NCBI RefSeq assembly: GCF_010730055.1
Contig: NZ_AP022575.1
Span: 434,001-498,000 of the forward strand
From: Mycobacterium shinjukuense
Lineage (GTDB): Bacteria > Actinomycetota > Actinomycetes > Mycobacteriales > Mycobacteriaceae
DNA length: 64,000 nucleotides
Direction: 5' to 3'
Positions 43,433 to 56,642 of this stretch are shown piece after piece (position 1 is the stretch's first letter; each line of letters begins with the position of its first letter). The notes beneath the pieces are model-generated. The model searched no databases and was not told where the DNA came from. It saw only the letters and a program-made list of their open reading frames with translations. The position numbers and the translations under genes were made by a program.

Positions 43433-43917
43433 ACCTCACGCGGCCGTCATCGGATCGTTCTCGTGCGGTCATCACCGGCTTCCCCAGCAGGCTTTCGCAG
43501 CCGAATGTGGAGCTGCTCACCGCGGGACCACGCCACCTGGACAATGTGTTGGGTCGCTCGTCATGGTGCCGCGCTGCTCGATGCCGGCATGGGCGTTCGA
43601 CCGAGTGGTCTGGATCGCAAGTTCGTGAGGGTCTCGGTGTTCTGCCGGGCTGCCCCGGGCGTCTCAACTTCCTCATCTGCTCCAGGTGAACCCGATGCTA
43701 CCCACATGCAAAGTGCCCGCCTCCGCGCGACAGCCGCGGTTGTCGCGCGAAGGCGGGCGCAACGCATATCCCTTCCGGGCCGGAACGCGTGAGGCGGGCG
43801 AGACACAACGGAAGGTGCACCGTGCGCACCGGGTCTGCCAGCCGCCGCGACACCCGGGGTCACCCTGGTTCCGCCCCCCAACGAACTGACGAGCGAGACC
43901 ACCGAGGGCCGCGCGGT
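43433..43917. other. Intergenic stretch without a supported gene
   Basis: No frame here shows a conserved domain or ribosome site. In M. tuberculosis vapBC33 follows mdh; I see no VapB or VapC motif here. The stretch holds one long palindrome (listed separately) and leads into the decayed PE_PGRS gene. Confidence 0.45.
43706..43767. repeat. 62-bp long palindrome, unlike the 58-bp family
   Basis: Arms gcccgcct-c-cgcgcgaca and ttgtcgcgcg-a-aggcgggc with one internal mismatch around a short gccgcgg loop, flanked by atgc/gcat ends. It has the same whole-element symmetry as the 58-bp copies but a different sequence. Possible terminator for mdh or remnant of a mobile repeat. Confidence 0.6.
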
Positions 43918-44528
43918 TCAGCCGCTGAGGCCGTGCTGCCCGTTGGCGCCGGTGGCGCCTGGACCGCCGGGGGCGCCTGGGTTGCCGTTGTTGAGCCCGG
44001 CCCCGCCGGCACCGCCCGCGCCGCCGGCGCCGCCCGCGCCGCCGAGACCCCCGGCGGCGCCACCGAGACCCCCGGGCTGCCCGGGGGTGGTGCTCGAGCC
44101 GCCGTTGCCGCCGTTGCCGTACAACAACCCGCCGTCCCCGCCGCTTTGCCCCGGCCCGCCGTCGGCGCCGTCGCCGATCAGCGGGCGCCCCAACAGCAGC
44201 TGGGTGGGCGCGTTGACCACGTCCAGCACCTGCTGCATGGGCGAAGCATTCGCGGCCTCCGCGGCCGCATACGACGCCCCGGCGGAACTGAGCGCGCGCA
44301 CGAACCGCTGATGAAACGCCGCCGCCTACGCGCTGAGCGTCTGATAGGCCTGGCCGTTCGCAGAAAACAGCGACGCGACCGCCGCGACAGCTGGTCGGCG
44401 CCGGCGGCCGGCAGCACCGTGGTCGGGGCCGCCGCCGCGACATTGGCCGCGGCCAGCACCGCGCCGATGTCCGCCAAATCCGTCGCCGCCCCCAGCAGCA
44501 TGTCCTGCGCCGCAACCAGATACGTGAT
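43918..44528 (-). pseudogene. Decayed PE_PGRS gene (PE_PGRS23 locus)
   Basis: The PE domain can be rebuilt across frames: ITYLVAAQDMLLGAATDLAD and AAAPTTVLPAAGAD in one, then SLFSANGQAYQTLSA in the next, then AAAFHQRFVRALSSAGASYA and a linker GRPLIGDGADGG with a short Gly repeat region to the TGA at 43918. Three lesions: the expected start codon is ATC (44528), one base is lost near 44390 (tcgcggcg where tcggcggcg is expected), and a CAG-to-TAG stop interrupts TLSA*AAAF near 44328. In M. tuberculosis PE_PGRS23 (Rv1243c) sits here between mdh and lpqZ. Not expressible as a full protein. Confidence 0.8.
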
Positions 44529-44675
44529 CGCTGCCCTCACTCGTCGACGTCGACCGATAGAGCGGAGCAAGTGTACCGCGAGAGCCGCCAGCCATTCGGC
44601 GTTTCAACCCCCCGAGTGCCGGTTCCGCCGCAACCCATCGCGAGCTGCGCCGATCGGGCACAGTACCCTGGTTCG

Positions 44676-45845
44676 GTGCCAGAAACAGCGTCGCCACACA
44701 CCGTCCCCGACGACGAGATATTCCGGGCCCACCTGGGTGGCAAGCTTTCGGTCGGGCTGACAGCGCCGCTGGACACCCAGCGCGCGTTGTCGATCGCCTA
44801 CACCCCCGGCGTGGCGCAGGTCAGCCGCGCGATCGCCGCCGATCACACCCTGGCCGGCCGCTACACCTGGGCGCACCGGCTGGTCGCCGTCGTCAGCGAC
44901 GGCAGCGCGGTGCTCGGTCTCGGCGATGTCGGCGCGGCGGCGTCGCTGCCGGTGATGGAGGGTAAATGCGCCCTGTTCAAGGCCTTTGGTGGGCTGGACG
45001 CGATCCCGATCGTGCTGAACACCAAGGATCCCGACGAGATCGTCGACACCCTGGTGCGGCTGCGCCCCACGTTCGGCGCGGTCAACCTCGAGGACATCTC
45101 GGCGCCGCGTTGTTTCCAGATCGAACGACGGGCCATCGAGGCGCTGGACTGCCCGGTGATGCACGACGACCAGCACGGCACCGCCATCGTGGTGCTGGCG
45201 GCGCTGATGGGCGCCACCAAGTTGCTCGGCCGTGACATGTCCTCGCTGCGGGTGGTGGTCTCCGGCGCCGGCGCAGCCGGTGTCGCGTGCACGAATCTCC
45301 TGCTGGCAATGGGAGTTTCAGATATCACCGTGCTGGACTCGCGCGGCATCCTGCACACCGGGCGCAACGACATGAACGGCGTCAAGGCCGATCTGGCGCA
45401 ACGCAGCAATCCCCGTCGACTCACCGGCGGCATGGCCGAGGCGCTCGGCGGCGCCGACGTGTTCCTCGGGGTGTCGGGGGGCGTGGTCGGCGAGGAGGTG
45501 ATCGCCACCATGGCGCCCGATCCGATCGTGTTCGCGCTGTCCAACCCGGACCCAGAAATCCGTCCCGATGTCGCGGCCAAGCACGCCGCGGTGGTGGCCA
45601 CCGGTCGCAGTGACTACCCCAACCAGATCAACAACGTGCTCGCGTTTCCCGGGGTGTTCCGCGGCGCGCTGGACGCCGGGGCGCGCCGGATCACCGAGAA
45701 GATGATGGTCGCCGCGGCCGAGGCGATCTTCTGCGTGGTCAGCGACGACCTCGCGCTGGACCGGATCGTCCCGAGCCCGCTGGACCTGCGCGTCGGGCAA
45801 GCGGTGGCCAGGGCGGTGGCCTTGGCATCAGACTGCTCGGCGTGA
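44676..45845 (+). CDS. NAD(P)-dependent malic enzyme, short bacterial type
   Basis: 389 residues from GTG 44676. Decarboxylates malate to pyruvate, making NAD(P)H. N-terminal malic domain: IAYTPGVAQVSRAI and GLGDVGAAASLPVMEGKCAL; catalytic Lys and metal site: VNLEDISAPRCFQIER and HDDQHGTAIVVLAAL; NAD domain: VVSGAGAAGVACTNLLL; later FALSNPDPEIRPD and YPNQINNVLAFPGVFRGAL. This is the ~390-residue type, unlike the ~548-residue Mez (Rv2332) of M. tuberculosis. Stop overlaps lpqZ by GTGA. Placed near mdh, which makes or uses its substrate. Confidence 0.92.
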   Translation: MPETASPHTVPDDEIFRAHLGGKLSVGLTAPLDTQRALSIAYTPGVAQVSRAIAADHTLAGRYTWAHRLVAVVSDGSAVLGLGDVGAAASLPVMEGKCALFKAFGGLDAIPIVLNTKDPDEIVDTLVRLRPTFGAVNLEDISAPRCFQIERRAIEALDCPVMHDDQHGTAIVVLAALMGATKLLGRDMSSLRVVVSGAGAAGVACTNLLLAMGVSDITVLDSRGILHTGRNDMNGVKADLAQRSNPRRLTGGMAEALGGADVFLGVSGGVVGEEVIATMAPDPIVFALSNPDPEIRPDVAAKHAAVVATGRSDYPNQINNVLAFPGVFRGALDAGARRITEKMMVAAAEAIFCVVSDDLALDRIVPSPLDLRVGQAVARAVALASDCSA

Positions 45846-46693
45846 GCGTCGTCAGGCTGGTCGCGCTGCTGCTCGCCGGTGTGCTGGCTATTGTCGGCTG
45901 CTCGGCGGCCGGAAAAGATCGCCCCACGCAGTTGGTGGTGGGCTCGCGGCCGGACCCCCAGTCGATGCTGTTGGCCGACATCTACGCGGCGGCGTTGCGG
46001 TCGTACGGCTTTGCGGCGCGCACCGACACCGCCGCCGACCCGATGGCCCAGCTGGACTCGGGCGCCTTCACCGTCGTCCCCGCCCTCACCGGCCAGGTCT
46101 TGCGGGCCGTGCAGCCCGGCGCCACGGCGCTGTCGGACGCCCAGGTGTACCGCGCGATGGTCGCGGCGCTGCCCGAGGGCATCGCCGCGGGCGACTACAC
46201 CACCGCCGCGCAGGACAAACCCGCGTTGGTGGTGACCCACGCCATCGCCGGGGCCTGGGGCGGCAGCGATCTGCGCCTGCTGGCCAGCCACTGTGGCGGG
46301 CTGGTCGTCGGGAAGGTCGACGGCGCCCACCCACCGGCGGCGGTGGGTACCTGCCGGCTACCCGCCCCGCGGGAATTTGCTGACGACACAACGATGTTCG
46401 CCGCGCTGCGAGCCGGACAGCTGACCGCGGCCTGGACCACCACCGCCAACCCCGGCACTCCCGTGGATGTCGCCGTGCTGGCCGACGGCAAGCCCGCCCT
46501 GATCCAGGCCGAGAACATCGTTCCGCTGTATCGCCGCAACGCGCTGACCGAGCGGCAACTGCTGGCCGTCAACGAAGTGGCCGGTGTGCTCGACACCGCG
46601 GCCCTGACCGAGATGCGCCGCCAGGTGGCCGCCGGCGCCGACCCGCGAGCGGTGGCCGCCGGCTGGCTCGCCGAACACCCGTTGGGACGCTGA
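45842..46693 (+). CDS. lpqZ: Lipoprotein LpqZ, OpuAC-type substrate-binding
   Basis: 283 residues. Lipobox AIVGC near residue 20 after a short hydrophobic signal. Mature part resembles the glycine-betaine/choline binding fold (LVVGSRPDPQSMLLADIYAA, FTVVPALTGQVLRAVQPG, LLAVNEVAGVLDTAALTEMR). No transporter subunits are adjacent, so its partner is unknown. Coupled to the malic enzyme gene by GTGA overlap. Confidence 0.88.
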   Translation: MSVVRLVALLLAGVLAIVGCSAAGKDRPTQLVVGSRPDPQSMLLADIYAAALRSYGFAARTDTAADPMAQLDSGAFTVVPALTGQVLRAVQPGATALSDAQVYRAMVAALPEGIAAGDYTTAAQDKPALVVTHAIAGAWGGSDLRLLASHCGGLVVGKVDGAHPPAAVGTCRLPAPREFADDTTMFAALRAGQLTAAWTTTANPGTPVDVAVLADGKPALIQAENIVPLYRRNALTERQLLAVNEVAGVLDTAALTEMRRQVAAGADPRAVAAGWLAEHPLGR

Positions 46694-46709
46694 GCCGCCG
46701 CGAGCGTCA

Positions 46710-46755
46710 GGGTCGGTACGGCGACCCGCCGCGGCGGCCGTACGATCGCGGACCC
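46710..46755. terminator. Possible hairpin between lpqZ and the SDR gene
   Basis: gtacggc and gccgtac form a perfect 7-bp stem near the centre, with gggtc/gaccc outside it. It lies between convergent genes. There is no T tract, so termination activity is uncertain. Confidence 0.3.
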
Positions 46756-46769
46756 TCGGGCGCCCGACG

Positions 46770-47600
46770 TCAGCGGCGCGTCGGCGCCAACCGGCCGTGT
46801 AGGGGCAAAAACAGCCGCTGGTACCCGGAGCCCGTCAGCCGCACCACCAGGTCCAGTACCTTGGCGTCGACCCCCACCAACACCCGAGCCTTGTTCTTAC
46901 GCACCCCCGTCAGGATGATCTGTGCGGCTCGCTGCGGGCTGAGATGGGCCACCCGCGTGTCGAACAACCTGGCCAGCTCGGCCTGGTCGAGTCCCTCGGC
47001 GGCGGTGGCGTTGCGGGCGATCGCGGTCTTGACACCGCCGGGGTGCACCGTCGTCACCTTCACCGGGTGGCCCGCCAGCGCCATTTCCTGGCGCAGCGCC
47101 TCGGTGAAGCCGCGGACGGCGAACTTGGCCGCGTTGTAGGCCGCCTGCCCCGGCGACGAGAACAACCCGAACACGCTGGAAATGTTGATCACGTGGCCGT
47201 CCCCGGAGGCGATCACATGCGGCAGGAACGCCTTGGTGCCGTTCACCACGCCCCAGAAATCGACGTCCATCACCCGCTCGATGTCCTTGAACGGGCTGAC
47301 CTCGATGTCGCCGGTGAAGGCGATCCCGGCATTGTTGTAGATCTGGTTCACCTTGCCGAAATGCTCGTTGACCGCGTCGGCGTAGGCCAGAAAGGCTGCG
47401 CGCTCGGTGACGTCGAGTCGGTCGGCCTTGACCGGCGCGCCGATCGCCCTCAGCTGTTCCTCGGTGTGCGCCAGCCCCTCGGTGTCGACGTCGCTGATCG
47501 CCAGCTTGGCGCCTGAGCGGGCCAGCTCGACGGCCAGCGCCTGCCCGATGCCCGAACCAGCGCCGGTCACTGCGGCGACTTTCCCGGCGAACCCCTCCAC
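46770..47600 (-). CDS. Short-chain dehydrogenase/reductase (Rv1245c-like)
   Basis: 276 residues, classical SDR. Cofactor motif AAVTGAGSGIGQALAVELA (TGxxxGxG), NAG in IYNNAGIAFTG, catalytic Ser in VINISSVFG, and Tyr/Lys in AAYNAAKFAVRG. Acidic residue SDVDTEG after strand 2 suggests NAD preference. Substrate unknown. Ortholog of Rv1245c by position. Confidence 0.92.
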   Translation of the reverse strand: MEGFAGKVAAVTGAGSGIGQALAVELARSGAKLAISDVDTEGLAHTEEQLRAIGAPVKADRLDVTERAAFLAYADAVNEHFGKVNQIYNNAGIAFTGDIEVSPFKDIERVMDVDFWGVVNGTKAFLPHVIASGDGHVINISSVFGLFSSPGQAAYNAAKFAVRGFTEALRQEMALAGHPVKVTTVHPGGVKTAIARNATAAEGLDQAELARLFDTRVAHLSPQRAAQIILTGVRKNKARVLVGVDAKVLDLVVRLTGSGYQRLFLPLHGRLAPTRR

Positions 47601-47656
47601 GACGTACCCTCCCTTGTCTCGGCTGTCATCAGGTTAGCCGGTACCCGGGGTACGGT

Positions 47657-47863
47657 TTATCTTGGCCGGCGCGGGTTTATTCGGTAGCTGGCACTGCGAC
47701 GAGCGATGTGGATGATCTCGATTCGGTGGTGGCCGTCGTCGATGGCGTCGATGACGCGGTAATCACCGCGGCGGGCCGAATGGAGGCCTTCAAGGTCATT
47801 GCGCAGCGGCTTGCCCAACCTATGCGGGTTGTTGATCAGTGGTCCGAAAATAAACTCAACACA
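47657..47863 (-). pseudogene. Truncated RelE/ParE toxin remnant (relE, Rv1246c locus)
   Basis: The last 68 codons are intact: CVEFIFGPLINNPHRLGKPL, LEGLHSARRGDYRV, HHRIEIIHIARRSASYR, ending NPRRPR, with the toxin-fold basic residues. The N-terminal ~28 codons are missing; the frame instead runs into the 3' end of kgd. One change lies in a conserved spot (VIDAIDDG where VYAIDDG is usual). The antitoxin relB, expected between relE and kgd, is absent. A deletion therefore removed relB and the toxin's start. No start codon or ribosome site remains, so it is inactive. Confidence 0.82.
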
Positions 47864-47900
47864 CGCGGTTCGCGCCGTCGCGGCGCTCGCCGTCGCCGGG

Positions 47901-51596
<3,696 letters not shown>

Positions 51597-51790
51597 GGCC
51601 GCTGTTCGCCTCGATTCTCTTGTTAGCGGAGCACCTCACGCCCTCGGCGGTTCTATCGATTCGCCGATCTTTCCTGACCCATAAAGGCTAACGCTTCGCA
51701 GGCAATTCGCCAGCGAGTCGGGCCATGGGCCCCAGCCGGGCGACGGCGAGCCGCCGCTATCGGCGCGAGTGAGGAGTCGGGCCATCGGGC

Positions 51791-52540
51791 CTAGCTGGCG
51801 TCCCGAACGGTCGGCAACAGGTGCAGGGTGACCGGCCAGCGGGCCGGCGGGGCGCCGAACGCCGATCGCGCGTTGCGCACCAGCTTCTTGCCGACCAGCC
51901 GGTTGCCGATGGCGCCGATGATCGCGCCGAGACCCATCGGCAGCAGCTTGCCCAACATGAGCGCCCCGCGCCGCAGCGCGAACCGCTTGACGAAGTATTT
52001 CAACATCCGCGAGTTCAGCTGCGAAATCGTCGGCAACGGCAGCGAGGCCATGCTTTCCGACACCCAGGCGCCTCGGGTGCGGCCATAGCCGATCACGTCG
52101 GCCACCGCATTCTTGCCGTTGTCGCCGACCAGCACCGCGAGGACCAGGGCGCGCCGGCGTTCGCGGTGATCGAGCGGAATGCCGTACACCGAGGCCAGCG
52201 CCAGCACCAGCAGCGCGGTGGCCTCAAGGAACACCACGGTTTCTGCGGCGGCCGCCGACCATGCGGCCAAGGTGCCGATGCCGGGGAGGGTCGCGGCCGC
52301 GCCCACCGCCGCTCCACTGGCCGTCACGACGGACAGGAAGCGCTTCTCGAGTTTGGCGACGATCTCGGCCGGGCTGGCGCCCGGGTGGACACGACGCAGC
52401 CGGGCGAGGTAGGCCTCGGCCGCCGGGGCCTGGACGTGTGAACTGCGTTCGATGATCTGCGCCAACGCCCGGGCAGAGGCCCTGGGCCGGCCAGCCGGCG
52501 GCCCATCCGGTTCCGACCTCGGGGTTCGTCGAGCGATCAT
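51791..52540 (-). CDS. EcsC-like membrane-associated protein (Rv1249c-like)
   Basis: 249 residues. Central hydrophobic part with ASGAAVGAAATLPGIGTLAA and TVVFLEATALLVLALASVYG, then a basic C-terminal helix region (LLPMGLGAIIGAIGNRLVGK). This resembles the EcsC family, of unknown function. ATG start; the upstream MFS gene is divergent, ~160 bp away. Confidence 0.78.
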   Translation of the reverse strand: MIARRTPRSEPDGPPAGRPRASARALAQIIERSSHVQAPAAEAYLARLRRVHPGASPAEIVAKLEKRFLSVVTASGAAVGAAATLPGIGTLAAWSAAAAETVVFLEATALLVLALASVYGIPLDHRERRRALVLAVLVGDNGKNAVADVIGYGRTRGAWVSESMASLPLPTISQLNSRMLKYFVKRFALRRGALMLGKLLPMGLGAIIGAIGNRLVGKKLVRNARSAFGAPPARWPVTLHLLPTVRDAS

Positions 52541-52699
52541 GGTGCCTCTCTGCAGTACGGCGTCCCTTCAGGCTAGAGCGTGTGGTGGGCGCCGGGCAGG
52601 CCGAGTGGTTGCGTCGCGGCCAACCGGCGCACCCGCAATAATGCAGGCTGGATCGGTGCGCGACCCGCCACCACCGCCGGGGGGAAACGAGGTGTGGAG

Positions 52700-54519
52700 A
52701 TGATCACGGCGACGAGCCGGGCGGCCGGGGCAAGCTACTCCGGGAACCCGTGGACCGCGCTGTGGGCGATGATGGTCGGCTTCTTCATGATCATGCTCGA
52801 CTCGACCGTCGTCGCCGTCGCCAACCCGACGATCATGGGCGAGCTGCGTATCGGCTACGGCCCGGTGGTCTGGGTGACCAGCGCCTACCTGCTGGGGTAC
52901 GCGGTGGTGTTGCTGCTGGCCGGTCGGCTCGGCGACCGGTTCGGCCCGAAGATCCTGTACCTGATCGGCCTGGTGGTGTTCACCGGCGCTTCGGTGTGGT
53001 GTGGCCTGGCGGGCAGCGCCGCCACGCTGATCGTCGCCCGGGCCGTGCAAGGGGTCGGCGCCGGGGTGCTGACCCCGCAGACCTTGTCGACGATCACCCG
53101 ACTCTTTCCCGCGCGTCGCCGCGGTGCCGCGATGAGCGCGTGGGGTGCCACCGCCGGGGTCGCCAGCCTTCTCGGTCCGTTGGCCGGCGGCGCGCTGATC
53201 GACAACTGGGGCTGGCGGTGGATCTTTTTGGTCAACGTCCCGGTCGGCATCGTCGCGCTGGCCTTGGCGGTCTGGTTGATCCCGGGCTTGCCCGTCGCCG
53301 CGCAGCGTTTCGACCCGATCGGCGTCGGATTGTCCGCGGTGGGCATGTTCCTGCTGGTCTTCGGGCTGCAGGAAGGTCAGTCCGCCGTTGGGCGCCGTGG
53401 ATTTGGGCGGTGCTCGTCGCCGGCGTCGGGTTGTTGTGGGCGTTTGTCTACTGGCAGTCGATCAGCGACCGTGCGCCGTTGATCCCGCTGAGCATCTTCA
53501 GCGACCGGGACTTCAGCCTGTGCAACGTCGGCGTGGGCATTACCGCCTTCGCGACCACGGCGATGATGCTGCCGCTGATGTTCTACGCGCAGGCGGTGTG
53601 CGGGCTGTCGCCGACCCGATCGGCACTGCTGATCGCGCCGCTGGCGATCACCAGCGGCGTGCTCGCCCCGTTCGTCGGCATGATCGTTGACCGGTCCCAT
53701 CCGCTGCCGGTGCTCGGGTTCGGTTTTTCGGTGCTGGCGATCTCGTTGACGTGGCTGTCCATCGAGATGGCCCCGGGCACACCGATCTGGCGGCTGGTGT
53801 TGCCGTTGGGCGCGGCGGGTGTCGGGATGGCGTTCGTCTGGTCACCGCTGGCCGCCACCGCGACCCGCAACCTGCCGCCGGAGCTGGCCGGCGCGGGTTC
53901 GGGCGTTTACCACGCCACCCGGCAGCTGGGGGCCGTGCTCGGGAGCTCGGGCCTGGCCGCCTTCATGACGTCGCGGATCAGCGCCGAGATGCCCGACGCC
54001 GCGGGATCACCGGCCGGGCGGGGCGGCAGCACGCTGCAACTGCCCGAGTTGCTGCGCGAGCCGTTCGCGGCCGCGATGTCACAGTCGGTGCTGCTGCCCG
54101 CGTTCATCACGCTGTTCGGGATCGTCGCCGCGCTGTTCCTGGTCGGCATCGCCGGCTCGGCCGATTCCCGCCAGCCCGGATCCGGGGACCAGCGCCAGCC
54201 CCATGATGACGATGACGATTACGTCGAATACCTGGTCGTTCGCGAACCGAACGGGGAGCCCCGGCTGGTCGCCGACACCGGGCCGGCCTACCGGGAGGAG
54301 GTCGACACGCAACCGTTGCCGACCGGAGTCCGCCAACCGGCATCGGTCGACTTGTGGCGGCCCGCCGACGTCGCGCTGCGATCCGAACCGATTGGCTTCG
54401 CCCACAACGGCTCTCACGTCGACGACAACCGGCGATTCCGCCCGATCGGTGAACTTTCCGGCCGGTCGGATCCGGGGAATCCCGGCGGCTGGTACGGTCG
54501 GCACCCGTTCGGCCCATAG
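52700..54519 (+). pseudogene. DHA2-type MFS exporter with one frameshift (Rv1250-like)
   Basis: The N-terminal part runs from ATG 52700 (MITATSRAAG) through DSTVVAVANPTIMGELRI and LLLAGRLGDRFGPKILYLIG to FGLQEGQSA near 53384. The frame then changes, and W-APWIWAVLVAGVGLL with the remaining helices continues one frame over to the TAG at 54517-54519. Adding one base near 53387 (gccgttgg to gccggttgg) restores SAGWAPWIWA, the expected sequence. The full product would be ~605 residues, 14 helices plus a long cytoplasmic tail. As written it is split; a sequencing error or a recent mutation are both possible. Confidence 0.78.
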
Positions 54520-54598
54520 CGACCAGACCACGTCAGCGAAAGCAAAGCGCTCAAGGCCCACCGGGCCGGCGGGCCCGCGACGGTGCGGCCGGTTGGCC

Positions 54599-55210
54599 CT
54601 ATCCGCCGGTGGTGTTGCTGATCAGCTCGACACCGCTGCCGTTCCAGCGGAATTTCACCGCACTGTTCAGCCCGAGACCATTCGAGTACGTCAACGCCAC
54701 CGTGTCACCCGTGCACTGGGACGCGTCGATGCCGTTGAACCCATAGGTGTCGGGGACCCCCTGCGGGATGTACTTGCCCAGGTGGAACATGACCGCGCGG
54801 GTGGTCGGATTGCCGGCATTGGTGTTGGCCCTGATGATCACCGCCGACAATTGAGCACACTCGTTGTAGTTGCCGGCCAACGGTTCCGGGTTCCACGGCT
54901 GTTGGCTGCGTGGGTCGCGGGGCAGCTCGGAGACGACCCTTGCGATGGTGGGGGAGGCGAGATTGACCGCGCAGGGGTCGGGTGGTGGCGGGGCGCTACC
55001 ACCGGGCGGGGCCGCCGTTGCCGACGGCGGGGCCGGGCTGCCATCCGGGGCGCTGGATGTGGTGGTCGAGGCGTGTGGTGTCGCATGTGGCGTCTTTGCG
55101 ACCGTCGAGTCCCCCGAACCGCAGCCGGTCAACGTCGCGGCCATGAACAAGACGGCGGCCACCCGCATCGGTGAGGTGGCACGACAGGGTAGCGACCACA
55201 CACCGCGCAC
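54599..55210 (-). CDS. lprE: Lipoprotein LprE
   Basis: 203 residues. Hydrophobic signal and lipobox TLTGC near residue 30, then a Thr/Ser/Pro-rich spacer and a folded LppP/LprE domain (LPRDPRSQQPWNPEPLAGNY, LSAVIIRANTNAGNPTTRAV, TYGFNGIDASQCTGDTVAL). Cell-wall facing. Function is not established. Convergent with the MFS gene. The helicase gene deaD that I expect next to it in M. tuberculosis is missing here. Confidence 0.87.
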   Translation of the reverse strand: MRGVWSLPCRATSPMRVAAVLFMAATLTGCGSGDSTVAKTPHATPHASTTTSSAPDGSPAPPSATAAPPGGSAPPPPDPCAVNLASPTIARVVSELPRDPRSQQPWNPEPLAGNYNECAQLSAVIIRANTNAGNPTTRAVMFHLGKYIPQGVPDTYGFNGIDASQCTGDTVALTYSNGLGLNSAVKFRWNGSGVELISNTTGG

Positions 55211-55499
55211 CGTACCGCCGTCGGGCCTGCGGGTGTGGCAGGCGTGGCCGCGTCGTGGACAATTGGCCGCGCGGTGACCCGCTATGCCCGCTATGCCCGC
55301 GCCCCCAGGCTGGCGATCACTATTAAGCTCCGTGTCAGATGGTCCTCCTGAACAACTCTCCTGTGGCGTCCCGAGCGATGATTGCCGTCAAGGCCGCGAT
55401 GGTCCCGGCGCTGATCGGGTGTTCTGACGCACACCCGAAACCCGAGCGCAGGCGGATGTCGGGTGCGCAGATCGAGCTACCACGCCCGAAGCGCGTGGG

Positions 55500-56642
55500 A
55501 TGACGCTGTCCAAAGCCGAGAACGCCCTGGGCGGACTCGAGCAGATCTCCCGAGTGGATCGGGTCGCTTCGCTGACCGGAATCCGAGCGGTCGCCGCCCT
55601 TTTGGTCGTCGGCACCCACGCGGCTTACACCACCGGCAAGTACACCCACGGCTATTGGGGGCTGGTCGGTGCCCGGATGGAGATCGGCGTCCCGATCTTT
55701 TTTGTGCTGTCCGGCTTCTTGCTGTTTCGCCCGTGGGTGAAATCGGCCGCCGTCGGCGGCCCGCCACCGTCGCTGAGCCGCTATGCGTGGCACCGGGTTC
55801 GGCGCATCATGCCGGCCTACGTCATCACCGTGCTGTTCGCCTACGCGCTGTACCACTTTCGCACCGCGGGACCCAACCCCGGGCACAGCTGGGTGGGACT
55901 GGTTCGCAACCTCACGTTGACGCAGATCTACACCGACGGCTACCTGGGTTCGTTTCTGCATCAGGGGCTCACCCAGATGTGGAGCCTGGCGGTGGAGGCG
56001 GCCTTCTACGTGTCGTTGCCACCGTTGGCGGTTCTGTTGCTGGTGTTGATCTGTCGGCGGCGATGGCGGCCCAAGCTGGCGCTGGCCGCACTCGTGGGGC
56101 TGATGCTGATCAGCCCGGCATGGCTGCTCGTCGTGCATGCCGACCACTGGTTTCCCGACGGCGCTCGGCTGTGGCTGCCGACGTATCTGGCGTGGTTCCT
56201 CGGCGGCATGATGCTGACCGTGCTGCAGGCGATGGGGGTGCGCTGCTACGCGTTCGCGGCCATACCGCTGGCGGTCATCTGCTACTTCATCGTCGCCACC
56301 CCCATTGGGGGTGCGCCCACGACGTCGCCGGCGTCGTTGTGGGAGGCACTGGTCAAGACGGCCTTTTACGCGGTGATTGCCGTGCTGGCGGTGGCGCCGC
56401 TGGCGCTGGGTGATCGGGGCTGGTATTCCCGGCTGCTGGCCAGCCGGCCGATGGTGTGGCTGGGCGAGATCTCCTACGAGATCTTTCTGATCCACCTGGT
56501 GACCATGGAGTTCGCGATGGTCTATGTGGTGCGGTACCACGTCTACACCGGCTCGATGTTGAACCTGTACGTGGCGACGCTGGCGCTGACCCTCCCGTTG
56601 GCCTGGTTGCTGCACCGGTTCACCCGAGTCAAGGCCGATTAG
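55500..56642 (+). CDS. Membrane acyltransferase of the AT3 family (Rv1254-like)
   Basis: 380 residues, ~10 helices. The AT3 signature is present: SLTGIRAVAALLVVGTHAAY (the His that defines the family), then GVPIFFVLSGFLLFRPWV, YAWHRVRRIMPAYV and EISYEIFLIHLV. Transfers acyl groups to extracytoplasmic sugars, lipids or small molecules. Substrate unknown. It opens the co-directional run of five genes, with the next start GTG directly abutting its stop. Confidence 0.9.
   Translation: MTLSKAENALGGLEQISRVDRVASLTGIRAVAALLVVGTHAAYTTGKYTHGYWGLVGARMEIGVPIFFVLSGFLLFRPWVKSAAVGGPPPSLSRYAWHRVRRIMPAYVITVLFAYALYHFRTAGPNPGHSWVGLVRNLTLTQIYTDGYLGSFLHQGLTQMWSLAVEAAFYVSLPPLAVLLLVLICRRRWRPKLALAALVGLMLISPAWLLVVHADHWFPDGARLWLPTYLAWFLGGMMLTVLQAMGVRCYAFAAIPLAVICYFIVATPIGGAPTTSPASLWEALVKTAFYAVIAVLAVAPLALGDRGWYSRLLASRPMVWLGEISYEIFLIHLVTMEFAMVYVVRYHVYTGSMLNLYVATLALTLPLAWLLHRFTRVKAD

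Noticed and set aside
43463..43792. Possible vapBC33 genes after mdh
   Set aside because: No VapC PIN-domain acidic residues or VapB motif in any frame.
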